13,568 bases of DNA from Loktanella sp. (lineage in GTDB: Bacteria; Pseudomonadota; Alphaproteobacteria; Rhodobacterales; Rhodobacteraceae): positions 1-13,568 of the forward strand of contig PUNR01000262.1 in NCBI GenBank assembly GCA_003551805.1, given 5' to 3'. Position numbers and translations under genes: made by a program. Shown one piece after another: positions 1 through 7,992 of the stretch (position 1 is the stretch's first letter; each line of letters opens with the position of its first letter). Under the pieces are notes generated by a model, which ran no database searches, had not been told where the DNA came from, and was given only the letters and a program-made list of their open reading frames with translations.

Positions 1-29
1 CATCTGTTACGTCGGGGGCAGGGCGGATC

Positions 30-1562
30 ATGGCAACACTTCTTGAAATGCGCGCGATTACCAAGGAATTTCCGGGGGTCAAGGCGCTGGATCAGGTCAG
101 CCTTTCGGTTGAAGAGGGCGAGATTCACGCGCTGGTCGGTGAAAACGGCGCAGGAAAATCGACCTTGATGAAGGTTCTGTCCGGCGTCTATCCGCACGGC
201 AGCTATAGCGGCGACATCGTTTTTGACGGGCAGGTCCAGACCTTTGGCAGCATCCGCGACAGCGAAGCGCAGGGCATCATCATCATTCATCAGGAACTGG
301 CGCTGGTGCCGCTTTTGTCGGTGGCTGAAAATATCTATCTGGGCAATGAACGCGCGACACGTGGCGTGCTGGACTGGCGCGCCACACGCGACGGGGCAGC
401 AAAATTGCTGGCTCGTGTCGGGTTGAAAGAACACCCCGACACGCCTGTCGGCACGCTGGGTCTGGGCAAACAGCAGTTGATCGAAATTGCCAAGGCGCTG
501 TCCAAAGACGTGCGCTTGCTTATTCTGGATGAGCCGACATCATCGCTGAATGAAAACGACAGCGCGCAACTGCTGGAGCTGCTGCTGGAATTCAAGCGGC
601 AAGGCGTTACCTCGATCCTGATTACGCATAAGCTGAATGAAATCAGCAAGGTTGCAGATACAATCACCGTGATCCGTGACGGCGCAGCGGTTTCGCGGCT
701 GGATTGCAGTCAGGGCATCAGCGAAGAAAAGATCATCCGCGATATGGTGGGTCGGTCGATGGATGACCGCTATCCGCCGCGCGTCGATACCGCCACCCCC
801 GAAATCGCGATGCAGGTCCGTGACTGGTGCGTGACCCATCCGATCCAGAATGATCGGCAGGTGGTCAAGAACGTATCCTTCCACGTCAAAAAAGGCGAGG
901 TGCTGGGCATCGCCGGCTTGATGGGTGCAGGGCGCACCGAACTGGCGATGTCATTGTTCGGGCGCAGCTATGGGCGCAATATCACCGGATCGGTGCAGAT
1001 TGGCGGGCAGGATGTGGACCTTTCTACCGTGCGCCGTGCGATCAATGCAGGGCTGGCCTATGCGACCGAGGACCGCAAGACTTACGGTCTGGTGCTGGAT
1101 CAGACGATCCGGCGCAATGTGCCGCTGGCCCGGTTGAACGGTATTGCCAACGGCATCGTCATTGACCGCCAGAAAGAGGCGGCAGTCGCCAACCAGTACC
1201 GTACGCGGTTGAATGTCAAATCCAGCTCGATCGAGCAGGAAACGATCAACCTGTCAGGGGGCAACCAGCAAAAGGTCGTACTGTCGAAATGGCTGTTCGC
1301 TGATCCCGATGTTCTGATCCTCGATGAACCGACCCGCGGCATCGACGTTGGCGCGAAGTATGAAATCTACACGGTGATCCGAGACCTTGCTGCATCGGGC
1401 AAGGCGGTCATCGTGATCTCTTCGGAAATGCCTGAATTGCTGGGCGTGACAGACCGGATTTACGTCATGAACGAAGGCGCCTTTGTCGGCGAAATGCCCA
1501 CATCCGAGGCGTCTCAAGAAAAAATCATGGCAACCATTATCAGATCGGGGGACCGCAAATGA
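30..1562 (+). CDS. gguA: Sugar ABC transporter, double-domain ATP-binding protein (GguA/XylG type)
   Basis: Energises import of monosaccharides through the inner-membrane permease encoded next. The 510-residue protein has two ABC domains, the usual architecture and length for the XylG/AraG/GguA group. Domain 1 has Walker A GENGAGKST (37-45), Q-loop Q88, a signature-like segment LGLGKQQ (143-149), Walker B LLILDEP (163-169, E168) and switch H200. Domain 2 has the degenerate Walker A GLMGAGRTE (296-304, Lys replaced by Arg), signature LSGGNQQ (408-414) and Walker B VLILDEP (428-434). A degenerate second site is normal in this family. The N-terminus MATLLEMRAITKEFPGV matches family starts. The frame stays open to the left edge, but only 29 bases precede the ATG, with a weak GGGCGGA as ribosome site. 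Its stop overlaps the next ATG (ATGA). The downstream gguB and araD1 homologues point to the chvE-gguABC type of multi-sugar importer (arabinose, xylose, galactose). The cognate binding protein is not in the window. Confidence 0.93.
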   Translation: MATLLEMRAITKEFPGVKALDQVSLSVEEGEIHALVGENGAGKSTLMKVLSGVYPHGSYSGDIVFDGQVQTFGSIRDSEAQGIIIIHQELALVPLLSVAENIYLGNERATRGVLDWRATRDGAAKLLARVGLKEHPDTPVGTLGLGKQQLIEIAKALSKDVRLLILDEPTSSLNENDSAQLLELLLEFKRQGVTSILITHKLNEISKVADTITVIRDGAAVSRLDCSQGISEEKIIRDMVGRSMDDRYPPRVDTATPEIAMQVRDWCVTHPIQNDRQVVKNVSFHVKKGEVLGIAGLMGAGRTELAMSLFGRSYGRNITGSVQIGGQDVDLSTVRRAINAGLAYATEDRKTYGLVLDQTIRRNVPLARLNGIANGIVIDRQKEAAVANQYRTRLNVKSSSIEQETINLSGGNQQKVVLSKWLFADPDVLILDEPTRGIDVGAKYEIYTVIRDLAASGKAVIVISSEMPELLGVTDRIYVMNEGAFVGEMPTSEASQEKIMATIIRSGDRK

Positions 1563-2770
1563 CCCAGACCACGACCAATCCTGACCAAAGCGAGCCACCA
1601 CAGGTGCAGGTAAAATCCACGCTTAGCTTTCTACGTGCGCATATGCGCGAATATGGCATCCTGTTCGCGCTGATCGCGATCATGGCGTTCTTTCAGGTTG
1701 CTACGGGGGGTATTTTGCTGCGCCCGGTGAACCTGACCAACCTGATCCTGCAAAATAGCTATATCATCATCATGGCGATCGGCATGTTGCTGGTCATCGT
1801 GGCGGGCCATATCGACCTGTCGGTTGGGTCTGTCATGGGATTCATCGGTGCTTTGGCCGCGGTAATGATCGTGCAATTCGGTATCCCCTATCTGCTGGCG
1901 GGCTTTTTATGCCTGATCGTGGGCGGCTTGATCGGTGCCGCACAGGGGTTCTGGGTCGCTTATTTTCGCATCCCTTCGTTTATCGTCACGCTTGCAGGGA
2001 TGCTGGTGTTCAAAGGGCTGACATTGTGGTTGCTGGCGGGTCAGTCCGTTGGCCCGTTCCCCCAGCAGTTCCAGCGGATTGCATCGGGGTTCATCCCCGA
2101 CCTGCTGGGTGGTGAGAACCTGAACCTGTTTTCCTTGCTGATCGGTGTGTTGGTTGCGACCACGATCCTTGTATTGGCAATCCGTGCCCGCAACGAGGCA
2201 GGCAAAACCGGCAGTATCGAGGAACCATTCGTCTTTTTCGCCGCCAAGAACGGGCTGATCTTTGTTGCGCTGATCTACATGAGCTTTTTGATGGCCGACT
2301 TCCGTGGTCTGCCCAATGTGTTCATCGTGATGGCGCTGCTGATCGCGGTCTATTCTTTCGTGACCAGCCGCACCACGATTGGTCGCCGGATCTATGCGAT
2401 TGGCGGCAATGAAAAGGCAGCGTCGCTTTCGGGGATCAACAGCCAGCGACTGACCTTTCTGACCTTCGCCAATATGGGCGTGCTGGCGGCGCTTGCCGGG
2501 CTGGTCTTTGCCGCGCGTCTGAACACGGCCACCCCCAAAGCAGGTGCCGGGTTCGAGCTTGACGTGATCGCCGCTGTCTTCATCGGCGGTGCGTCGATGG
2601 CGGGCGGGGTGGGTACCATCGTCGGTGCTGTGATCGGGGCCTTCATTATGGGTGTGATGAACAACGGTATGTCGATCCTTGGAATCGGCATCGACTGGCA
2701 GCAATGCATCAAGGGTCTGGTGCTGCTGGCTGCGGTCATTTTTGACGTCATGAACAAGAAACAAGGATAA
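1559..2770 (+). CDS. gguB: Sugar ABC transporter permease (GguB/XylH type)
   Basis: Inner-membrane permease subunit of the monosaccharide importer, partner of the preceding double ATPase. The 403-residue protein fits the BPD_transp_2 family (E. coli XylH is of similar size). It is mostly hydrophobic after a polar N-terminus of about 30 residues. Family landmarks are GHIDLSVGS (83-91), the segment FRIPSFIVTLAGMLVFKG, and a glycine-rich C-terminal stretch FIGGASMAGGVGTIVGAVIG followed by the end VIFDVMNKKQG. A charged insert (around RNEAGKTGSIEEPF) separates two membrane blocks, as in XylH-like permeases. The ATG overlaps the ATPase stop by 4 bases, implying translational coupling. AAGGA just before and in its own stop serves as ribosome site for the next gene, 4 bases downstream. 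Exact sugar specificity cannot be read from the permease; the neighbouring catabolic genes favour L-arabinose, galactose or xylose. Confidence 0.93.
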   Translation: MTQTTTNPDQSEPPQVQVKSTLSFLRAHMREYGILFALIAIMAFFQVATGGILLRPVNLTNLILQNSYIIIMAIGMLLVIVAGHIDLSVGSVMGFIGALAAVMIVQFGIPYLLAGFLCLIVGGLIGAAQGFWVAYFRIPSFIVTLAGMLVFKGLTLWLLAGQSVGPFPQQFQRIASGFIPDLLGGENLNLFSLLIGVLVATTILVLAIRARNEAGKTGSIEEPFVFFAAKNGLIFVALIYMSFLMADFRGLPNVFIVMALLIAVYSFVTSRTTIGRRIYAIGGNEKAASLSGINSQRLTFLTFANMGVLAALAGLVFAARLNTATPKAGAGFELDVIAAVFIGGASMAGGVGTIVGAVIGAFIMGVMNNGMSILGIGIDWQQCIKGLVLLAAVIFDVMNKKQG

Positions 2771-2774
2771 GATC

Positions 2775-3764
2775 ATGCTGCTTTCGCAATATCGTAAAAC
2801 TGATGGCGGCATCCAGATTGTCGCCCGTGACGGCACTCATGCGCATTTGGTCGCTACCGAAATGTCGATCTATGACCTTGCCATGGATTGCGCGCAGCGC
2901 GGTGTTGGACTGCGCGACCGGATCGGGCAGTTGGGCCTTGGCAAGGCTGTCGATCTGACCGCTCTCTATGATGCAGGTCAGATGCTGCCGCCCCTGTTTC
3001 ATCCCGACCCCGCCCATACCCACCTGACCGGCACCGGTCTGACCCATCTGGGAAGTGCGTCGACCCGTGCCGCCATGCATGAAAAGGCCGACAAGGCGGA
3101 AACGGATTCGATGAAGATGTTCCGCTGGGGTGTTGAGGGCGGCAAACCCGCAGGCGATGCCCCCGGCGTGCAGCCGGAATGGTTTTACAAAGGCACCGGT
3201 CACGCGCTGGTTGCCCCCGGTGCTGCCTTACAAGCGCCTGCCTTTGCCGACGACGCGGGCGAAGAACCAGAGATTGCGGGACTTTACATCATCGGGCCGG
3301 ATGGCACCCCGTTTCGCGCAGGCTATGCGCTGGCGAACGAATTTTCCGATCATGTGATGGAAAAGCAAAACTATCTTTACCTGGCGCATTCCAAGCTGCG
3401 CGTCTGTGCTGTAGGGCCGGAAATGCTGGTCGGTGATCTGCCGCAGGACGTGCAAGGGCACAGCCGCATCTTGCGCGATGGCAAAGCGATCTTTGACGCG
3501 CCTTTCGTGTCGGGCGAGGCGAACATGTCCCACACCATCGCCAATCTGGAACATCACCATTTCAAATATGACATCTTCTGCCAGCCCGGCGATGTGCATG
3601 TGCATATGTTCGGCACCGCCACCTTGTCCTTTGCGCAAGGCGTGGTTTGTCAGTCCGGCGATGTCTTCGAGATCAGCGCCCCGACCTTTGGTCTGCCCCT
3701 GCGCAATGTGCTACAAAGCAGCGCCGACGGGCAAGGCAAACGCGTTACTGTCGCTGTGCTTTAG
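2775..3764 (+). CDS. araD1: AraD1/GguC-family 2-keto-3-deoxy sugar acid dehydratase (FAH superfamily)
   Basis: Probable dehydratase of L-2-keto-3-deoxyarabonate (or the D-xylose-derived equivalent) to alpha-ketoglutarate semialdehyde, cytoplasmic. The 329-residue protein is of the fumarylacetoacetate hydrolase fold. The acidic metal-site region is seen in GEEPEIAGLY (162-171), followed by the characteristic GYALANEFSDHVMEKQNYLY (183-202) and AHSKLR. Late histidine-rich strands (NLEHHHFKYDIF, GDVHVHMFG) precede the end. This is the family named GguC in Agrobacterium, where it follows gguAB exactly as here. In other bacteria AraD1-type enzymes replace the unrelated DHDPS-type AraD in the non-phosphorylative arabinose pathway; that role is inferred from family and context. 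The flanking IlvD/Edd dehydratase would make its substrate and the downstream aldehyde dehydrogenase would use its product, filling precisely this step. Start ATG is 5 bases after the permease stop. Confidence 0.85.
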   Translation: MLLSQYRKTDGGIQIVARDGTHAHLVATEMSIYDLAMDCAQRGVGLRDRIGQLGLGKAVDLTALYDAGQMLPPLFHPDPAHTHLTGTGLTHLGSASTRAAMHEKADKAETDSMKMFRWGVEGGKPAGDAPGVQPEWFYKGTGHALVAPGAALQAPAFADDAGEEPEIAGLYIIGPDGTPFRAGYALANEFSDHVMEKQNYLYLAHSKLRVCAVGPEMLVGDLPQDVQGHSRILRDGKAIFDAPFVSGEANMSHTIANLEHHHFKYDIFCQPGDVHVHMFGTATLSFAQGVVCQSGDVFEISAPTFGLPLRNVLQSSADGQGKRVTVAVL

Positions 3765-3770
3765 GGGGAA
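3764..3770 (+). promoter_or_regulatory. Ribosome binding site that fixes the dehydratase start
   Basis: GGGGGAA lies directly after the araD1 stop (TAG 3762-3764) and 2 bases before ATG 3773. It supports starting the IlvD/Edd protein at 3773 rather than at an in-frame ATG at 3647 inside araD1. The 3773 start also gives the family length of about 580 residues and a normal N-terminus. Confidence 0.7.
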
Positions 3771-3772
3771 AC

Positions 3773-5515
3773 ATGACATTCAAACCTGCAAAATGGCCCC
3801 GCGAACTGCGTTCTCAGGAATGGTACGGCGGCAACAGCCGTGACAACATCTATCACCGGGGGTGGTTGAAAAATCAGGGCCACCCGCATGACCTGTTCGA
3901 CGGGCGCCCTGTGATCGGTATTCTGAACACATGGTCTGACCTGACGCCTTGCAACGGCCACCTGCGCGAACTGGCCGAAAAGGTGAAGGCAGGCGTCTGG
4001 GAAGCAGGTGGTTTTCCGTTGGAAGTGCCGGTTTTTTCCGCCTCTGAAAACACGTTCCGGCCCACGGCAATGATGTATCGCAACCTTGCCGCCATGGCGG
4101 TCGAGGAAGTGATGCGCGCCCAGCCCATCGACGGCGCGGTCCTGTTGGTCGGTTGTGACAAGACCACGCCCAGCCTGATGATGGGCGCGGCTTCTACCGA
4201 TATTCCGTCCATCGTGGTGACGGGCGGGCCGATGCTGAACGGCTGGTTCCGTGGCGAAAGGGTCGGGTCGGGAACAGCGTTGTGGCAGATGTCCGAAGAC
4301 ATCAAAGCCGGTAAGATGACGCAAGAGGATTTTCTGGATGCCGAACAAGCGATGAGCCGGTCTTCGGGCACCTGCAACACCATGGGTACCGCCAGCACGA
4401 TGGCATCAATGGCCGAGGCGCTGGGCATGGCCCTGTCCGGCAACGCCGCGATCCCCGGTGTCGACAGCCGCCGCCGTGTGATGGCGCAGCTGACGGGGCG
4501 GCGGATCGTGCAGATGGTCAAAGATGATCTCAAACCATCCGACATCATGACCAAACAGGCGTTTGAAAATGCGATCCGCGTGAACGGCGCGATTGGCGGA
4601 TCGACCAATGCGGTGATCCATATGCTGGCGCTTGCCGGCCGTGTCGAGGTGGACCTGACGCTGGATGATTGGGACCGCTGCGGGCGTGACGTGCCGACGA
4701 TCGTCAACCTGATGCCCTCGGGCAAATATCTGATGGAAGAATTCTTTTACGCCGGTGGCCTGCCCGTTGTCCTGCGCCGTCTGGGTGAGGCGGGTCTGCT
4801 GCATAGGGATGCGCTGACCGTGTCGGGCACAACCATCTGGGACGAGGTGAAAGAGGCGCGTAACTGGAATGAAGATGTGATCCTGCCGGTGGACAAAGCC
4901 TTGGCCGCATCCGGCGGTATCGCCGTGCTGCGCGGCAATCTCGCGCCAAATGGCGCGGTCCTCAAGCCCTCCGCCGCCAGCCCGCATCTGATGCAGCATC
5001 GTGGCCGCGCTGTGGTGTTCGAGGATATCGACGACTATAAGGCACGGATCATCGACGATGCGCTGGATATCGACGAAACCTGCGTCATGGTTTTGAAAAA
5101 CTGCGGACCAAAGGGTTATCCCGGCATGTCGGAGGTCGGCAATATGGGCTTGCCGCCGAAAGTGCTGAAGAAAGGGATTACAGATATGGTACGGATTTCT
5201 GATGCTCGCATGTCCGGCACCGCCTATGGTACGGTCGTCCTGCATACCGCGCCAGAAGCGGCGGCAGGTGGGCCACTGGCGGTGGTACGGACGGGCGATA
5301 TGATCGAACTCGACGTCGAAGCGCGGCGCATCCATCTGGATATCACCGACGAAGAACTGGCCGCACGGCTGGATGCATGGACACCGCCTGCGCCGATGTT
5401 CAAAAGCGGATTTTCCAAAATGTTCGTCGATAATGTGGAAGGTGCCGATACCGGTGCCGATTTCGCTGTGCTCAAGGGCCAGCGCGGAAATGAGGTACCC
5501 CGTGACAGCCACTAG
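3773..5515 (+). CDS. IlvD/Edd-family aldonate dehydratase (probable L-arabinonate dehydratase)
   Basis: Probably dehydrates L-arabinonate (possibly also D-galactonate, D-fuconate or D-xylonate) to the 2-keto-3-deoxy acid, using a [2Fe-2S] cluster and Mg2+. The 580 residues match pentonate dehydratases; Rhizobium leguminosarum L-arabinonate dehydratase is 579. Cluster cysteines are C60 (DLTPCNGH), C128 (LLVGCDKTTPS) and C201 (SSGTCNTMGTAS). K130 follows the second one, and the catalytic-type serine is S481 in SDARMSGTAYG. As I recall them, these correspond one-for-one, shifted by +1, to C59, C127, C200 and S480 of the Rhizobium enzyme, so the active site looks intact. A dihydroxy-acid dehydratase (IlvD) or phosphogluconate dehydratase (Edd) is less likely because of the sugar operon and the neighbouring keto-acid and semialdehyde enzymes. 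The gene starts 8 bases after araD1 and its end overlaps the next gene by 14 bases. In some organisms this step is called AraC, not to be confused with the regulator. Confidence 0.9.
   Translation: MTFKPAKWPRELRSQEWYGGNSRDNIYHRGWLKNQGHPHDLFDGRPVIGILNTWSDLTPCNGHLRELAEKVKAGVWEAGGFPLEVPVFSASENTFRPTAMMYRNLAAMAVEEVMRAQPIDGAVLLVGCDKTTPSLMMGAASTDIPSIVVTGGPMLNGWFRGERVGSGTALWQMSEDIKAGKMTQEDFLDAEQAMSRSSGTCNTMGTASTMASMAEALGMALSGNAAIPGVDSRRRVMAQLTGRRIVQMVKDDLKPSDIMTKQAFENAIRVNGAIGGSTNAVIHMLALAGRVEVDLTLDDWDRCGRDVPTIVNLMPSGKYLMEEFFYAGGLPVVLRRLGEAGLLHRDALTVSGTTIWDEVKEARNWNEDVILPVDKALAASGGIAVLRGNLAPNGAVLKPSAASPHLMQHRGRAVVFEDIDDYKARIIDDALDIDETCVMVLKNCGPKGYPGMSEVGNMGLPPKVLKKGITDMVRISDARMSGTAYGTVVLHTAPEAAAGGPLAVVRTGDMIELDVEARRIHLDITDEELAARLDAWTPPAPMFKSGFSKMFVDNVEGADTGADFAVLKGQRGNEVPRDSH
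5491..5496 (+). promoter_or_regulatory. Ribosome binding site deciding a GTG start
   Basis: TGAGGT lies inside the end of the dehydratase gene, 5 bases before GTG 5502. No comparable site precedes the later in-frame ATG at 5541 (bases before it read CGATCCGTCTG). This supports a GTG start for the sugar 1-dehydrogenase and a 14-base overlap with the preceding gene. Confidence 0.6.
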
Positions 5516-6458
5516 CCCCGCAGGTGCAGCGATCCGTCTGATGCCCACCGCCATTGTCGGGGTGGGCAAGATCGCCCGCGACCAGCATATCCCCGCGATT
5601 GCCGGTTGCGATGCATTTGATCTTTCAGCGACCGTCAGCGGGTCTGGCGGTGTGGAGGGGGTGGAAAACCACGACAGCCTTGCCGCGCTGCTGCAGGCGC
5701 GGGCTGATATCAAGGCGCTGTCGCTTTGCATGCCGCCGGTGCCGCGCTACGATATCGCCACGCGGGCAATTATGGCCGGCAAGCATGTGATGCTGGAAAA
5801 ACCACCCGGTGCGACCGTGTCCGAGGTGCTGAAACTTGAACGTCTGGAGAAAGCCAAAGGCGTGACCCTGTTCGCCACATGGCATTCGCGCTATGCCGCT
5901 GGTGTCGCTGCTGCCCGCGCATGGCTGCGCGATGTGCAGATTACATCGGTGCAGATCGACTGGAAGGAAGATGTGCGCCGCTGGCATCCGGGGCAGGATT
6001 GGATCTGGCGGGCAGGGGGGCTTGGCGTCTTTGATCCGGGCATCAATGCCCTATCAATCATGACCGAGATATTGCCAAACCCCGTGCATCTGACTGCTGC
6101 AATGCTGGATTTCCCCGAAAACCGCGAAACGCCGATCGCCGCTGATCTGACCTTTGCCGGACCTGCGGGCATGGTGGTCAAGGCTGATTTCGACTGGCGT
6201 CAGGAAGGTCCGCAGACATGGAATATCACCGTTGAGACGACACAAGGCCAGCTGCGTATGACCGACGGTGGTGCCCGATTGCACATCAACGGTGCCCTGC
6301 AGGATGTCCTGGAACAGGGCGAATATCCCGCGCTTTACCATCGTTTCGCCGAATTGATCGAGGCCGGACAATCCGACGTCGATACCGCACCCCTGTTGCA
6401 TGTAGCGGATGCTTTCATGCTGGGGCAGCGCCGCGTTGTTGCGGCATTTCACGACTGA
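5502..6458 (+). CDS. Gfo/Idh/MocA-family D-galactose / L-arabinose 1-dehydrogenase
   Basis: NAD(P)-dependent oxidation of an aldose (L-arabinose and/or D-galactose) to its aldonolactone, the first step of the non-phosphorylative route. With the GTG start the protein is 318 residues; ATG 5541 would give 305, and both fit the family. A Rossmann motif AIVGVGKIARDQHIPAI (17-33) opens the fold. EKPPG (99-103) is the Gfo/Idh EKP motif carrying the likely catalytic lysine K100. Then come FATWHSRYAAGV (124-134), WKEDVRRWHPGQDWIW (154-169) and GVFDPGIN (175-182), a combination I recognise from bacterial galactose/arabinose 1-dehydrogenases such as Azospirillum AraA. Its C-terminal end (LLHVADAFMLGQRR) is the usual family ending. 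It sits between the aldonate dehydratase and the semialdehyde dehydrogenase. The lactonase that would act on its product is not in this window. Confidence 0.88.
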   Translation: MTATSPAGAAIRLMPTAIVGVGKIARDQHIPAIAGCDAFDLSATVSGSGGVEGVENHDSLAALLQARADIKALSLCMPPVPRYDIATRAIMAGKHVMLEKPPGATVSEVLKLERLEKAKGVTLFATWHSRYAAGVAAARAWLRDVQITSVQIDWKEDVRRWHPGQDWIWRAGGLGVFDPGINALSIMTEILPNPVHLTAAMLDFPENRETPIAADLTFAGPAGMVVKADFDWRQEGPQTWNITVETTQGQLRMTDGGARLHINGALQDVLEQGEYPALYHRFAELIEAGQSDVDTAPLLHVADAFMLGQRRVVAAFHD

Positions 6459-6474
6459 ACAAAGGAAATTCGAC

Positions 6475-7989
6475 ATGACCGAACTGACTGGGCAACACCT
6501 GATCAATGGCGCATGGGTGGACGGCGGCAGCGCCTTTCAATCCGATCCCGTGACCGGCCCAACACTGACCGTCCTGTCCGGCGGCAAACCCGAGGCCGAT
6601 GCCGCCATGCAAGCTGCAGAGCAGGCTTTTGCTACCTATGGCTGGACCAGCCGCGAAACCCGTGCCGCCTTTCTTGACGCCATCGCTGATGAAATCGACG
6701 CACGCGGCGCAGAGCTGACCGCGCATGGCAGCGCCGAAACTGGCCTGCCTGCCGCGCGGCTTGACGGTGAACGCGGGCGCACCTGCGGGCAGTTGCGCCT
6801 GTTCGCGACACATATCCGCGACGGGGCCTATCTGGACCGCCGTCATGACAAGGCCTTGCCGGATCGTGCCCCTTTGCCGCGCCCTGACCTGCGGATGATC
6901 CAGCGTCCGCTGGGGCCTGTCGCCGTCTTTGGTGCCTCGAACTTTCCGCTGGCGTTTTCGACTGCCGGTGGCGACACGGCCAGCGCGCTCGCCGCTGGTT
7001 GTCCGGTGGTGTACAAAGGTCACCCGGGTCATCCGGCCACGGGCGAAATCGTAGCCCGCGCCATTGCAGCCGCGATTGCCAAAACGGGCATGCCTGCGGG
7101 CACTTTCGGATTTATCCAGTCCAACACCAATGAAGCCGGCATGGCGCTGGTCCAGCACCCTTTGACACGCGCTGTCGGGTTCACTGGATCGTTCCGGGGC
7201 GGCAAGGCGCTGTTCGATCTGGCGATGGCCCGGCCAGAGCCGATCCCGTTTTTTGGCGAGTTGGGCGCGATCAATCCGGTCTTTGTGCTGCCCGCCGCCT
7301 CTGCCGCGCGGGCGGGTGATATCGGCACCGGCTGGGCCGGGTCCCTGACGATGGGCGTCGGGCAATTCTGCACCAACCCGGGGGTGGTGGTGATCCTTGA
7401 CAAGGATGCTGATGCCTTCATCGACGCCGCAGCAACGGCTTTGGCCGATGTCGCCCCCGCGCCGATGCTGACCGAAGGCACGGCGCAAGCCTATCGCGCC
7501 AATGTCGCGGTGATCACCTCGGCCTCTGCGGTGGCAACGCAACTTGCTGCGCCATGCGACGGGCGCAAAGGTGCACCCGCGTTGTTCGTCGTCGATGGTG
7601 CGGACTGGCTGGCCAACGACGACCTTGCCATCGAAATGTTCGGCCCTGCGGGGATCGTGATCCGCGCGCAGGATACGGACCAGATGCAGACCATCGCCCA
7701 AGCGCTGCACGGCCAGCTGACCTGCACCTTGCAGATGGATGATGCAGACGAAGCCGTAGGGAAATCGCTGATGCCGGTGCTGGAACGCAAGGCAGGGCGG
7801 GTGCTGGTCAATGGGTTTCCCACCGGGGTCGAGGTGGCCGATGCCATGGTCCATGGCGGGCCTTATCCGGCGAGCACCAATTTCGGTGCCACATCGGTGG
7901 GCACGATGGCGATCAGGCGGTTCCTGCGGCCTGTCTGTTACCAGAACATGCCACAGGCATTGTTGCCCGAGGATTTGCGCGATCTGTGA
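6475..7989 (+). CDS. Alpha-ketoglutarate semialdehyde (2,5-dioxopentanoate) dehydrogenase
   Basis: Oxidises 2,5-dioxopentanoate to 2-oxoglutarate with NAD(P)+, the last step of the pathway, feeding the TCA cycle. The 504-residue protein is of the aldehyde dehydrogenase superfamily. Conserved elements are the oxyanion-site Asn in GASNFP (N156), KGHPGHP (181-187), GFTGS (236-240), the general-base Glu in FFGELGAINPVFVLP (E262) and the nucleophile in GQFCTNPG (C299). The GELGxINPVFVLP form and the GQFCTNPG loop are typical of the dioxovalerate dehydrogenase subgroup rather than betaine or succinate semialdehyde dehydrogenases. The start ATG 6475 has AAAGGA about 8 bases upstream and a 16-base gap after the preceding gene. 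An earlier in-frame ATG at 6409 would lie inside that gene and adds a tail foreign to the family. It is the last gene of the rightward operon; 3 bases separate its TGA from the stop of the opposing iolB. Confidence 0.92.
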   Translation: MTELTGQHLINGAWVDGGSAFQSDPVTGPTLTVLSGGKPEADAAMQAAEQAFATYGWTSRETRAAFLDAIADEIDARGAELTAHGSAETGLPAARLDGERGRTCGQLRLFATHIRDGAYLDRRHDKALPDRAPLPRPDLRMIQRPLGPVAVFGASNFPLAFSTAGGDTASALAAGCPVVYKGHPGHPATGEIVARAIAAAIAKTGMPAGTFGFIQSNTNEAGMALVQHPLTRAVGFTGSFRGGKALFDLAMARPEPIPFFGELGAINPVFVLPAASAARAGDIGTGWAGSLTMGVGQFCTNPGVVVILDKDADAFIDAAATALADVAPAPMLTEGTAQAYRANVAVITSASAVATQLAAPCDGRKGAPALFVVDGADWLANDDLAIEMFGPAGIVIRAQDTDQMQTIAQALHGQLTCTLQMDDADEAVGKSLMPVLERKAGRVLVNGFPTGVEVADAMVHGGPYPASTNFGATSVGTMAIRRFLRPVCYQNMPQALLPEDLRDL

Positions 7990-7992
7990 CGA

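Noticed and set aside
281..304. Possible defect in the first ATPase domain because its signature region reads LGLGKQQ and the second Walker A lacks Lys.
   Set aside because: Both departures are usual in XylG/GguA-type double-domain sugar ATPases, so there is no sign of inactivation.
1907..2836. A 309-codon minus-strand frame opposite the gguB-like permease.
   Set aside because: The translation is dominated by His, Gln, Asp and Arg, the typical antisense image of a hydrophobic membrane protein.
3647..3772. Upstream extension of the IlvD/Edd protein by 42 residues.
   Set aside because: It lies inside araD1, lacks a ribosome site, and would make the protein longer than the family; residue numbering from ATG 3773 fits the characterised Rhizobium enzyme.
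5373..5501. Upstream ATG start for the sugar 1-dehydrogenase.
   Set aside because: It would overlap the dehydratase by over 140 bases and add a basic, Cys-containing tail before the Rossmann motif. GTG 5502 with TGAGGT upstream is better.
4406..5731. A 441-codon open frame on the minus strand opposite the IlvD/Edd dehydratase.
   Set aside because: It spans the end of one real gene and the start of another, has shadow-like composition and no ribosome site or domain. The opposing protein is a clear family member.
6415..7854. A 479-codon open frame on the minus strand opposite the semialdehyde dehydrogenase gene.
   Set aside because: Its product is rich in Arg, His, Gln and Gly with no recognisable domain, while the plus-strand protein has intact catalytic residues. 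Long antisense frames are common in GC-rich coding DNA.
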